Shown here: piece by piece, positions 39,987 to 52,532 of the stretch
Numbering within the stretch: the first letter of the stretch is position 1
Layout: the number at the start of each line of letters is the position of its first letter
Origin: Cavenderia fasciculata
Lineage: Eukaryota; Evosea; Eumycetozoa; Acytosteliales; Cavenderiaceae
Length of the DNA stretch: 64,000 nt
Assembly: GCF_000203815.1 (NCBI RefSeq)
Contig: NW_004457729.1
Coordinates: 372,674 to 436,673 of the forward strand
Direction: 5' to 3'
Position numbers and translations under genes: made by a program
The notes under the pieces: generated by a model
What the model was told of the DNA's origin: nothing
The model's database searches: none
Seen by the model: the letters and a program-made list of their open reading frames with translations, nothing else

Positions 39987-40183
39987 ATCGATGTGGTTGA
40001 CTATCCTTTACTTGACTATTATACTAATAGTACTACTATTATTTAATTTACTTCAACCCTAATGATCGTCATGCATTTTGTTTGTGCAATGATGGTGGTG
40101 GTTAACACTAGCTCTGATGGATGTGTGTGTTTTTTTATTTACTTTTTTCACCTGTATGTTGTGTGGGTTTCTTTTTTTTATTC

Positions 40184-43100
40184 TTACTTTGATACTTTGT
40201 CAAGATGATTCAAACATTTTTGAATGATGTCACTGACATTAATATTAATATTGCTTGTGAGTTGTTTTGGGACATATTGGATAATGGTGTTGATGCTAGA
40301 GATGATAACATCGGAGGAGGAGGTTCGTGGTACCATCATTAATGATGCCGCGGAGACAATGGCGTCGAGACCCAGTAATGCATCGATGGCCCAAGGTGAG
40401 AATCTATCTTTAGCATTTTGAGCTGCCTCTTTTAGTGTAGATGCAGCAATACGTGAGATGTTATTCGTATATGTCAGACACTCGATAATGGCAGGTATGA
40501 TATGTGGGAATGAGCTGATAGCCAACTCACCACCATACTTGCAGTAACTATGCATAAATGTGAGGATCAGAGCCTTGATGGCATTGGACCCTTCATTGTC
40601 ACGTAATTTATGACATCCCCTAATCAATAGATCTTGGGTGATGAGTGGTATGGTGATGGAGCTGTTGTACTCGATCAGCTGAACAAGCATCTCATAGTTT
40701 CTGACCACAATAAGTCCCACCCCAATTAAATCTGTATTGCCAATATTGGCCTGCTGTTCAACAAAGTCTTGTATTCTTTTGTCCAAATTGTAAAACAGAG
40801 CCACTGTTGATTGAATCTGATCCAATGACATTTCATTACGATCACCAGCGCTGCTGTCCATCAATTTGATGAGGTTGGTTGCAGCGAAAACTCGATGGCT
40901 CACTAATACTCGTTGATCAACCAAGTTCCAGTCGGTCTCTAGCATACTTGGAGTGGCCACCAAATCGACTACCATACCAAACATCTCGATTGTCTTGTCG
41001 CTACCTGCACCATAATGCATCTTGTACATTGTTACATATTTGGGTAAATTGTCAAGGGAGAACAGTTGAATTCTGTTGTTTACTGTACACCCAACCAACT
41101 TGATTAATGGACCAATCAAACAATGTATAAATGGTGCCAATTGTTGATAGACCACGTCTCCAAAAAGAGTCGATTGTGATGGCATACAAATCTGAATGAG
41201 GTTGTTCATTCCTGTGAGGGTCGACATTATTTTCTTGACATTTTGTCGTGATAATGCACGCATGTCTTGTTCTTGATCGGGTAGTGGTATCTCTAGTACA
41301 TTGACAGCCATCCTGACAGTCATTGGTAAATAAACTGCAAACTCATTACCAACCGTTTGAATAAATGAATATGATGCTCTTGTAATATCAACTGACAAAT
41401 CAACCGAACCTTGATTCTTTTTAACAAACATCACCATAAACTTGTTCAAGTATGTTGAAAATGTATTATTGTCAACCACCAAACCACACAAAGCAAATGC
41501 TTTAACTGAACGACACCTTAATACTCTTGATTCTTTTGTTGCAATACTTTGATGTTTTTCCAACACTGATAATAGTATTGGAATAATATTTCCAAAATAC
41601 TAAATAATAAATAGAGTAATAAATTGATTAATGTTAACAATTAAATTTAAAATATTGATTTAGTATTTACTTACAGGTTTTAATCTTTCTTTAGCAATAG
41701 AAGCAAGAGACATTAATGATGGTAATGCACTTTCAACGACATATAACTTTTGTGATTGTAAAAGTTTTTCAAACAAACTTGATAATACTTGCAAATCAGT
41801 ATCTGCTATCATATCTGCTTCCAATACATTTGTCATTGTTTGAAGTAACAAACAACAACTAATTTGTATGCGTTCATTTGGATCATCATAAATTGATTTG
41901 ATCAAAACTTGGTATACCTTTTCTTTTGAACCAATCATCTCTTGCGTATGTATAAATAATTGAATTAAACATTGTAAAGATGCCCATCTAACTCTTATAT
42001 TTTCATCTTCAACTAATTTAAATATTGAACTACAAATAAATAAAATTAAAAATAATTTTATAAATAAATAAATAATTAAATAAATATTATTATTATTTTT
42101 TTTTGTTGTTAACATACTTTAAAATAAATGGATGTTGTTGCGTAACAATATCAATTAGAAATCTAGTAAATTTAGACAAAGCAATCAAACTAGCATATCT
42201 TTCATTCCATTTTTGAGAGTTTACTAGGCTGGTGAATTGATTGTAAATGGATTGTTGTATTTCGACATGGTTACCAATCAACCCAACGAATCGTTCAAAA
42301 TTCGAATCGGCTGGAATTTGTTGATCAAAGTCTGTCTTGAGGATACCAAGGTCACCTTCTTCCTCGCTATTTATGTTGAATATAATACCTTGATTGTCTG
42401 TACAGTAGTCGCTATCAGTCCACTCTTCCACTGATACATCCTCAACTTGAATCATCCATTCGTACAAATGTGACAAGATTCTTTCAAGATGACTGTTGGT
42501 AAATGCGTAAGGTTCAAAAATATTGTTTTCATCATTCTCGACCATATCCAACAAGAATTTATAAACCACACCCTTTGTATTTGTCTGACTCTTGTTTGAT
42601 GATGAGAACCCATTTTCACGATTAATATCCAATACTTCTATTAACGTGTCAATGATTGGTAAAATGAATTCTTGCATCCAATTTGGATTCTCGTCCATAT
42701 AGATATTGTTTAGAGCAACTACAATCTTTTTAAAATATTCTCCTTCAGTCTTTTCGATGATTGGAAGCGTTGACAATAGATCGGGAAGCAATGATCGATA
42801 CTGATCATCAGACAATTCACCAGAGCTTATCTCATTGACCAACGTATCTAGTTTTGACTTTTTAAAGTCATACTTTGACAGCAGTGATAGTAATGATAAT
42901 GCATTTTCTTTTAATGGTGATGATGATCCTTCCTCTTCCTCTTCTTCGCGATTGACAATTTCCACCAAGGATGGTTGTAATTCATTCCAAAGACCTACAT
43001 ATAATATATAATCAAATTAAAAATAATATACATTACAATTTAAACCAAAACAACAATACATACCTCTAGGAATTAAAAATAGAGCAATTTTTTCAATGAT

Positions 43101-43558
43101 ACCAAATAAATGACCAATAAAACTAACTGAAAGATTTGTCTTTAACAACTCGACAGTCTCAAACTTGATAGCCTCCATTATATCCTCCAGTAACAATTCT
43201 TTGAGCAAGTCATCACCTTTTTTAATCAATAGTTTATTAAGGAGTTGTACCGATTTCTCTTTAATCTTTAATGATAACAAGCAGTAAAAATAAAAATAAG
43301 TAAATTGCAAAGGTAATCTCTGAGTATATATAGCTATATAATACTTACATTTTTACAAGTACCATTTACAATTAAATAGAGTAACCATGATACTACTTGT
43401 TTAGGTGCAGACTCTAAACAGTCTTTGAATCTTTGTTTTGTGATACTCTCGACAGTACTGTTGTTATTGTTATCATCATTCTTTTCTTTTTCTTTCAGTC
43501 GATCTTCTCTTGCTAAAATAATAACTATATCTACAAAGTCTGTAGTTGGTTGTTCCAT
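40184..43558 (-). CDS. Importin-5-like nuclear transport receptor, unit K (open, short C-terminus)
   Basis: Exons 43349-43558, 43064-43265, 42118-42994, 41675-42029 and 40184-41599 are open and in phase, giving 1,019 residues. The start is MEQPTTDF. Exon 1 leaves through GTAAGT rather than GTATGT. HEAT motifs are complete up to DIIQKCLNHLDKVSK, where the protein stops. Relatives continue for about 80 residues with the NLCAIIRLYPNECLGQ repeat and the TIPxxTKK tail, and no remnant of that part is seen downstream. The lost part is the last HEAT repeats, which in importins help shape the C-terminal arch, so function may be changed. Unit L is the nearest relative (shared KYGGELAISSFP-type helix). 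Confidence 0.8.
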
Positions 43559-43683
43559 ATTATATGTATTTAGCATTTGTAGCTGAAAATAGAATGACAT
43601 AGAGCTCTTATAAAAAAAAAAAATCAAAGATATTTAAATTCCTAGTTCTTCGAAAAATTATTTTACTCACAGTTTATTATTTA

Positions 43684-46600
43684 TTATTGCTTGTAATATT
43701 GTGACAGTGTGTCTTTTATATCTTGTGGAATATTATGCCAATTTGATTTGATTGTATCTTTGATAAACAACCAGGTGTCTGTTAGTAATTCTTCTTGTTG
43801 TTGTTGGGTAGATTTCTTGATATAATGTGGGATGATTTGATGCAACTTGTCAACATGTTGGTATTCTTGACCTAGACACTCGTTGGGATAGAGACGGACA
43901 ATGGCACAAAGGTTAGAGATGGCAATATCATACACGGAAAAGTTATAGATGGAAAGAATATGATCCAACCATTTTGGAATAATGATACTGATAAGACCAC
44001 TTGGTTGTGGTTGTACGTATCGGATGATGGTGGCCATGACATTGGTGGCATAGCCTGTGATAGACTTGTCGTCCGTCAAGACGATGGCGTTGAGTCCTTG
44101 TAACACATCCATGGCCAATGGTGAGAATCTATCCTTAGCATGTTGTGCTGCCTCATCCACTGCCATTAATGCGTTCTGTCTGACATTTGAATCAGTGGTT
44201 GTCAGACACTCGAGAATGGCAGGTATGATTTGTGGGAAAGAGCTGATAGCCAACTCACCACCATAGTGACAGTAATCATACATAAACATGAGGATACCTG
44301 CCTTTGCGATATTGCTTTCTTCAACATCTCGCAGTTTCTCGCATGATCTGTCTAATAGATCTTGAGTGATGAGTGGTACTGTGATGGCACTGTAATTCTT
44401 GACCATCTTGCCAAGCATATCATAGATACCAACCACTATTTTAGATATTGTAGCGAGTACAACATCTGGTGTATCAAAGTTACCAATAACATCTTGATTG
44501 CCGTCCAACACTTGCTGAGCAACTTGTTCCATTCTCGTTTCCAACTTGTAAAACATATCTATCGTTGATTGAACTTGATCAAATGACATTTCATTTTCCA
44601 TCTCTATGATAAAGTTGTTTGTAATACGAACTCTGTGGTCCAGCATTCTCCAGTCATTCTCTATCAGACACAAAGGTAGAACCAATTCAAATATCATACC
44701 AAACATTTCGAGTGCCTTTTCATTACTCACACCATAATGCATCTTTACTATATTTAAACAGCTGGATAAATTGTGAAATGAATCTATTTGAAAAAGTGTG
44801 CGGATTGCATTTGGACACCTAGCCAAGACGAGTAGTGGACCGAACAAACAATGTACAAATGGTGCCAATTGTTGTCCAACCGATTCTAGGTATGGTCGTC
44901 CAAACATAAAAGTCCTCATGATTATGTTTAATTGAATAAGAGTCGTCGCTATTCTATTGGTACCTAGTCTTGATGATTCAGTCATTTCCTCTGCTAGATT
45001 TGGTAATGGTATCTCTAGTATTTGGACAATCATCTTTATGATTATTGGTAAATACACTGCCAATGATTTACCACTGTGTTTAATGAATATAGGTAATACT
45101 CTTAAAAAATCATCGACCAAATCAACCGACCCTTCATTCTTTCCAACAAACAACATAAACTTGTACATGTATTTTGAATACGTCTTCTTGTTCATTGCCT
45201 TGCTGCACAGTGTAAAAGTTTTGATTGCACGACACCGTAACAATCTTGATTCTTTTGTTGCAAATCTTTGATGTTTTTCCAATACTGATAATAGAATTGG
45301 AATGATATTTCTAAAATTCTAAAAAATAATTAAATAATTAAATAATTAAATAAATAGAATTTAAAAGTTGAATAATTATTTAATTACTTACAGGTTTTAA
45401 TCCTTTTTTAACAGTACCAGCAACGGTCATTAAAGATAGTAATACATTTTCAACTACATATAATTTTGATGATTGGAGCAGTATTTCAAATGAACGACAT
45501 AATCCATCCAAAACATCATCAGTGACCATCGTATTATTATCTACTGTCAATGAATGTATCATTGATTGAAGTAACAAACAAGAACTACTTTGAACTCGTT
45601 CATTTGGATGACGAATGGTTTTGGTACCGATTCGGAATATTTCTTCTCTTGATGATTTAATAAATTCTTTATGTTGGGATAATTGAACTAAACATTGTAA
45701 TGATGCCCATCTAACTTGTATACTTGCATCATTGACTAATTTTAATGCTGAACTAAATAAAATAAATTAATTAATTTAATTAATTAAATAAATAAATAAA
45801 TTTAATCTTTTTGAACATTTACATACTTTAAAATAATTTGAAATTGTTGTAATGTAATACCATTTAGGTATTTACAAGAATTGGCGAAACCAACCAATGC
45901 TGCATATTTTTCATTCCAAAGTTGCGATCCTAATAATAGGTTAGATTGTTTGTAAATTGAATCTTTTGCACGATTACCGTGTGCACTTAGGAATCTACAT
46001 TGAAAACTTGAATCAGCATTGATCTGTTGCTGCTGATCATGTTCTTTTTCAGACCTGATACCACTGCATTGCTCTTCCTCGTCATTGAGGTTCAACATTT
46101 CATTTTCATTGCCAGTGTTGGTGTAGGTGTCTGTCCACTCTTTCAATGACATGTCTGTGACTTGAGAGGCCGACCACTCGTACAAATGAACGACGAATCT
46201 TTCAATGAGACGATCGGTATATTGGTAGGGATAGGACCTGGCAATGAACAACAAGTAATTAAATACTATACTTTTTGTTCTTTTCGATGTGAAACCATGT
46301 TCACGATTTACATCCAACAACTTGATTAACGCGTAAATGATCGGTTGGATGAGCTCCAGCATCCAAATTGGGTTCTCTTCTATCGTGATATGTACAAAAT
46401 TGTTTATAATCATTTCTATATATTCTCCTTCAGTCCTTCCGTTCATTACCGATAGCATTGTTATGACATAGGACATGGATGATGCATACTGCTCTTCATT
46501 CAACCTATCGGCTTTGACCATATCTACCAACATCTGAAGTTTAACCATTCTAAAATCATTTGACGTCGCTAACAACATGAGCAATGCTCTTGTATTATAT

Positions 46601-47311
46601 TGTAATTGTGAATTCTGTCCTTCCTCTTCTCCATCAATGATAGCGTTCAATGATGACTCAAAACCATCCCAACCACCTAAGAAATCAATAAAATCAATGA
46701 TAACGTTAATATATATAATATGTAAAGCAACTAGCAACTTGTTGATGATTTAACATATCTACATATATACATACCTCTTGGTAATAAATAAATTGCAAGT
46801 GATTTAATGATACCAAGCAAATGATAAAATACATGATATCTAGTTGAACTAGATGATGTAAGATCAGTCTTTAGCAACTCGATAGTTTCAACCTTGACTA
46901 CTTCTACTATCTCTTTTGACAATGATTCTAGAAAGTAAGCTTTTTTAACCAATCTAAAAAGCAACTGAAATGATTTCTGTTTAATCTTTTTTTGTTATTT
47001 TAATAGAATGATAGAATAGAGAACATAATATAATAATATTAGTTATCATGTCATTGTTTGCAACAAAGATAAATATATTTATTTATTTAGATACATACAA
47101 TTTCAAAAGTAGCCTTTATCATTAAATAGAGTAACCATGATACTACTTGATTAGGTTCATAACACTCTTTATATGATTGTTTAGTAACTCTCTTTACAAT
47201 ATATTTGTAAGTGTTATTAGTATCATTCTTTAATGTAATTTGCTTCTTTGTATCTTCTCTTGCTAATTTTATAACTATGTCTACAAAGTCTTCTGATGGT
47301 TTCTCCATCAT
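43684..47311 (-). CDS. Importin-5-like nuclear transport receptor, unit L (intact)
   Basis: Exons 47099-47311, 46775-46985, 45827-46676, 45392-45752 and 43684-45318 are all open and in phase, giving 1,089 residues. The start is taken at MMEKPSEDF (47311). Exon 2 is 12 nt longer than usual, from a Ser-rich insertion (SSSSTRY). Exon 3 ends with SQLWNEKYAALVGF. Exon 5 begins with Asn-Phe instead of the usual Tyr-Phe and runs through KESRLLRCRAIKTFTLC, SLAVYLPIIIKMI, AAQHAKDRFSPLA and NLCAIVRLYPNECLGQ to the tail IPQDIKDTLSQYYKQ. The mid acidic loop is absent. It is the best full-length example in the right half of the array. Confidence 0.82.
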
Positions 47312-47567
47312 CACTATTTTTTTTATTTATTTTTTTTTTTTTGGATAAATAATAAATGATGATCAACAACTATGTACATATTTATTTTAAACCATCTCGA
47401 GTTAGTGATGGAGAGATATTATTCTAAAATTAAAATACAAGTATTTTAATGTATGATGTAAGAGTTGTTCGTATCTACCCCCTACTCAAATACAATATTC
47501 CTTTTTTGATTAGTGCCAAAAGGGGTTGGTATTACCAATATGTGTGTTTAACTTTATTATTTTTTAA

Positions 47568-49208
47568 TTAATCCATATAATGTGATAGTACTCCAACTCT
47601 TACATATTTTGGAATATTATGCCAATTTGATTTGATTGTATCTTTGATAAATAAATAAATTCTTTATAAATTGATAATTCAACTAAACATTGTAATGATG
47701 CCCATCTAACTTTGATATTTTCATCATTAACAAATTTTAATACTGTCCTAAAAACAAAGAAATTAAATAAATAAATAAATATAAATATTCTAATAAATAT
47801 AATAATATTTTCCTAACATACTTTAAAAATAATGGAAATTGAACGGGTATGTTTGTAATTAAAAATCTACAATTTTTTCCTAAACTAATCAAACCTGCAT
47901 ATCTTTCATTTGATTTTTTAGATTATACTAGAATGTTGATACGTTTAAAAACTGATTCCTCGACACTTTGACCAAGTGCACTGACAAATCGTTCAAAAGC
48001 AGATTCTGCATCAACCAGTTGACCATCGTAATTATCATTATTGATATCACTATCTTGTTCTTCATTGTAATTTAAGTTGGCAACATTGTTATATGCGGTG
48101 TAATAGTTATCAGTCCATTCTTCCAATGACACCTGATCGACTTGAATCAACCACTCATACAAATGATTGATGATTCTTTCAAGATGACTATCTGTCAACT
48201 CTTGTGCGTCATTTTGGGCAATGAGCAATAAAAAGTGAACGACCACACTTTTAATGCTTTTGGTCAAGAATAACTTTTCACGATTTCTATCCAACATTTT
48301 AATCAACATGTCAATTATTGGTTGAATTAATTCTTGCATCCATTCTGGATAGTCGTCCATATAGATATTGACCAAATTGTCTATAATCTTTTCCATAAAT
48401 TCTCCTTCTTTTCTCGATCCATCCATATGTGAAATCTTTTCTAAAAGTTGGGGCATGAATGATCGATACTGGTCATCGGTCAATCCACCAGCCTTGATCT
48501 CTTCCAATTTCATCTCTAATTGAGACTTTCCATACCATACTTTGACAACACTTCTTGTTGCAATGTTGCCGCGTATTGATTAAATGGTGATGTTACATCT
48601 ATCATTGCATCTTCTATTATTGATTCTAATTCCTTCCAAAGCCCTAAATCAAATAAAGGATTTAAACATTAATTAAATTATATTAAACAGTCAAAACAAA
48701 ACATATAATTAGATAATTATATATAACATACCTCTTGGTAATAAATAATTTGCAAGATTTGCAATGATATGATACAAATCAGGTGTGGGGGTTATCTTTA
48801 CCAACTTGACTGTTTCGACCTTGAGAGCATTCACAGTTCCATCTGACAACAACTCTAACAAATATTCTTTTTTCATAAATAGTCTAGCAAGTAATCGCAT
48901 TGAATAAGATTTAATCTAAAAGTAAAAAGAGAGTAGAGTACTGTAAGTCACCTGATCACCATGACAAATCAAATCTAATCTTCATTAATACATACAACGA
49001 CAAAAGTACCATTTATCATTAAATAAAGTAAACATGATACTACTTTATCACTATCAGACTCTAAACACTCTATAAATGTTGCTTTTATCTCTTTCTTTAA
49101 TACATATTTGCTATTATCTATATTATTAATTTTTCTGATTTGTTTGAGTGCAACTTCTCTTGCCAAAATGATAATAATATCTATAAAGTCTTCTGATGGT
49201 TGTTCCAT
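47568..49208 (-). pseudogene. Importin-5-like HEAT protein, unit M, large internal deletion
   Basis: Exon 1 (48996-49208) and exon 2 (48732-48915) are open. Exon 3 (47822-48643) shifts frame near 48525 and has an in-frame TAA near 47925. Exon 4 starts normally at 47747 (VRWASLQCLVELS). After about 35 codons it joins the last 30 codons of exon 5 (IKSNWHNIPKYV) out of frame. Most of exon 4, intron 4 and nearly all of exon 5, about 1.8 kb, are missing. The short repeated AT-rich bases at the joint (near 47650-47660) fit a deletion by local slippage or recombination. Confidence 0.78.
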
Positions 49209-49529
49209 ATCATGAAATTAATGATACAATTAATACTACTATGAGTTTGTTATTGAAATAAATAATTGTTGTCGGACAGTACAACAATTATTTATCATCA
49301 TCGATATATATATATACATGTATTAATAATAAAATGTGCAAACTACTCTTTTGTTTATACCACTTTTTTTTGTAACAACAACCCCACACAACACAATCTA
49401 TTTTTAGGGTGTAAGTTAAATATGGTAGACTGGTTTGCTTGCTTTATTATATTATATCTCTTTCACTTGGCATCCATCATACAGTGTCAAGGCTGCCACT
49501 AGGAGGTTTGAGATACGGCATGATCATAC
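49209..49529. other. Spacer between units M and N
   Basis: About 320 bp of AT-rich DNA with no family match. A (TA)n-like stretch lies near 49303-49318. Nothing else was recognised. The 3' end of unit N has decayed into it, so the true border is not sharp. Confidence 0.5.
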
Positions 49530-52316
49530 TACTCGGTGGCAACTTCTTTGACATCGTCCTCGTCGATAGAGTTGACCATGGCGTCGAGTCGTCGGAAAGC
49601 GGTCAAGGCAAATGGTGAGAATCGGTGTTTGGATAATCCAACCGCCTTTTCGAGTGCATAGGTAGCCTTACATCTAACATCGGCATCATCGATTGCCAGA
49701 CACTCGATAATAGGTGGTATGATCTGTGGAATGCCTTGAGAGCCGACTCGCCACCAAACTCGCAGAAACTATCCATAAAATTTAGATAACTGACTTTGCG
49801 ATATTTATTTCTGCTTGGTCAACGTCTCGTGGTTTCTGGCAAGCTCTGTCCAATAGATCTTGGGTGATAAGTGGTAGTGTGATGGCAGTGTAATTCTTGA
49901 CCATCTGCCACTCGTATTCTCTTGATGTCTTGTATTTTACGGTACGCTGAGAATTCTTCTAGTTGTTGTTGTTGTTGTTTTTGATTTGATAATGGTATCT
50001 CTAGTACACTGACAATCATCTTGATGATCATTGGTAAATGCACTTGAAATGATTTGTCAATTTTTTTAATAAATGTTCGTGATTGTCTTAAAACATCTAT
50101 AACCAAATCCAACGACCCTTCATTTTTTCCAACAAACACCATCAACTTGTCCAAGTATGTTGAAAATGTCTTCTTGTCGACCACTTGGCTACACATTGCA
50201 AATGCCGTGATTGCCCTACAAATTAATAATCTTGATTCAGAGTGACTCTGATGGTTTTCCAACACTGATAATATATTTGGAATCATATTTTTAGTATTTT
50301 AAACAAATAGAAATAAAAAGACAAAAATATTTAAATTAATAAAATAAATATTAAATTTATGTGATTGATTGATTACTATTTACTTACAGGTCTTAATCTT
50401 TTACCAAATTGAGTAACGAGTGACATGAATGATAATAATGCATGTTCAACTACAACTAAGTTTCGTGATTGAAGTAGTATTAAAAATGAACTACATAATC
50501 CATCTATAACATCATCAGCCAATGTATTATCAATGTCCAATGAATATATCATAGATTGAATCAACATACAACTAGTACGTTGAACTCGTTCATTTGGATC
50601 ACAAATTGTTTTGATAATACCGTTAAATATTTCATCTCTTGATTCAACCATCAAATCTATATGTTCAAATGATAATTGAATTAAACATTGTAACGATGTC
50701 CATCTAACTTGAATATTTTCATTATTAACAAATATAAATAATATACTAAAAAAATAAATTAATTAATTAATAAATAAATAAATAAATAAATATTTATTAT
50801 TTTATATTATTATTTTCATACTTTAAAATAAATGGAAATTGTTGTACAAAGATCTTTAAAATATCTACAATATTTTGATAAAGCAATCAATGCTACATAT
50901 CTACGTTCCCACTGTTGGTGGGATTGTATCGTTAACAAGTTGTTGAATTGATTGTAAATGGATTGCTTAAACTTGTCACGTTCACCAAGTGCACTCACGA
51001 ATCGTTCAAAAGCAGATTCTGCATCAACTATTTCGATGATTTGTTCTGTCTTTTCGTTATATTCCTCGACCGAGTAATTTGGGTTGAAAACGTCATTTTC
51101 AATGTCGATGTGGTCGTAACTGTCAGTCCACTCTTCCAATGGTATATGCTCCACTTGTGCCAACCAGTTGTACAAATGAGACATGATTATTTCAAGGTGC
51201 ATATCGTCAAACTTTCTCGACAATGCCCAACAAAAAGTCATATACCGTACTTTTAGTGCTCTTGTCCAAGAAACTCTTTTCACGATCTCTATCCAACAAT
51301 TTGATCAACATTGCAATGATTGGTTGAATGAGCTCTTTCATCCACACTGGGTAATCTTTGAGATAGATTGGTAAGATGGAATACAGTCTGTTCTATATGT
51401 AGACATACACCAATGGTCGTGTCATCCAGTTGTGCCACCATTTCTAGCAGATAGGGTATATATGATCTATAATGCTCGTCAGTTATCAAACCACCAGCAT
51501 TTTTCAACATGTCTACAAACCTCCCAATGTGAGACGATTTAAAGTCATACTTTGATAGAACTGCTTTTAATTCTTTTGCATTTTCTTTTAATATTGATCC
51601 TTCCTCTTCTTCCTCTCCTCCATTTAAAATAGTCTCCAATAATGGTTGTAATTTATTCCAATGACCTAGAAATAAAAAGTATTAGAATGATGAACTGATT
51701 GGTCATTATATTACATTTATGAACGATTCTCTCAACATACCTTTTGGAATTAAATAGATTGCAAATGATTCAATGATACTAAATATTATGATAATTATAA
51801 TTATAGTAATTATTGATCAGTTTTGCTTTGAGCAATTCTATTGTTTCAAACTTGGCTGCATCTACTGTTGTGACAATGATTTGATAAAGTCATCACCTTT
51901 TCTGACCAATAATGTATCAAGTAACTGTGCTGCCTTCTCTTAAATCTGTACAAAGAGTGAGAGAGAAGTATATATATAAAAATATATATATATATTGTTA
52001 TATATTTAAGTGTGTATACAAGTGTTAAAGTAAAAAGTATTAGTTATAAGTTACTTGGTCATTATAATATGCAGTTCGATAATATTATAATAGATATAAT
52101 TAATACATAGATACATACAACCACAAAATTATCCTTTGACATTAAATAGAGTAACCATGATACTACTTTATCTGGTGTAGACTGATAACAATCTTTATAT
52201 GTTTGTTTTGTCTCTCTCTTTACAACATATCTCTTTATTTGCTGCTTTCCTTCTCTGTTTCTGTAGATCTTCTCTTGCTAATAACGATATCTACAGTATT
52301 CATGTGGTTGCTCCAT
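49530..52316 (-). pseudogene. Importin-5-like HEAT protein, unit N, heavily decayed
   Basis: Exon 1 (52119-52316) begins with MEQP and then breaks through a small deletion. Exon 2 (51741-51945) opens with ATT TAA, a stop where relatives have ATT AAA. Exon 3 (50822-51665) has at least two frame changes (near 51390 and 51230). Exon 4 (50388-50745) is open. The acceptor before exon 5 has lost its AG (near 50290). Exon 5 is intact at its start (ENHQSHSESRLLICRAITAFAMC). It then jumps, by an internal deletion near 49920, from the linker after IPLSN to a late helix, and fades near 49530. No long product can be made. Confidence 0.78.
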
Positions 52317-52532
52317 CGTCGTAGTGCTACACACACATTAATTTAGATAACTACAAGTGAGTGTGACAACAAATACATATATATATAATATAATAATAAC
52401 TGTACATAAAGCTAATCATAGTAAACGAATTCTGACATGAACTCTCTTCTTAGCAAACTTTTTTTTTTGCAAGCTCTTCTTATATCTTTATTATTTGACA
52501 TGGGGGAACTCCACAACACACCACGTTCAACT

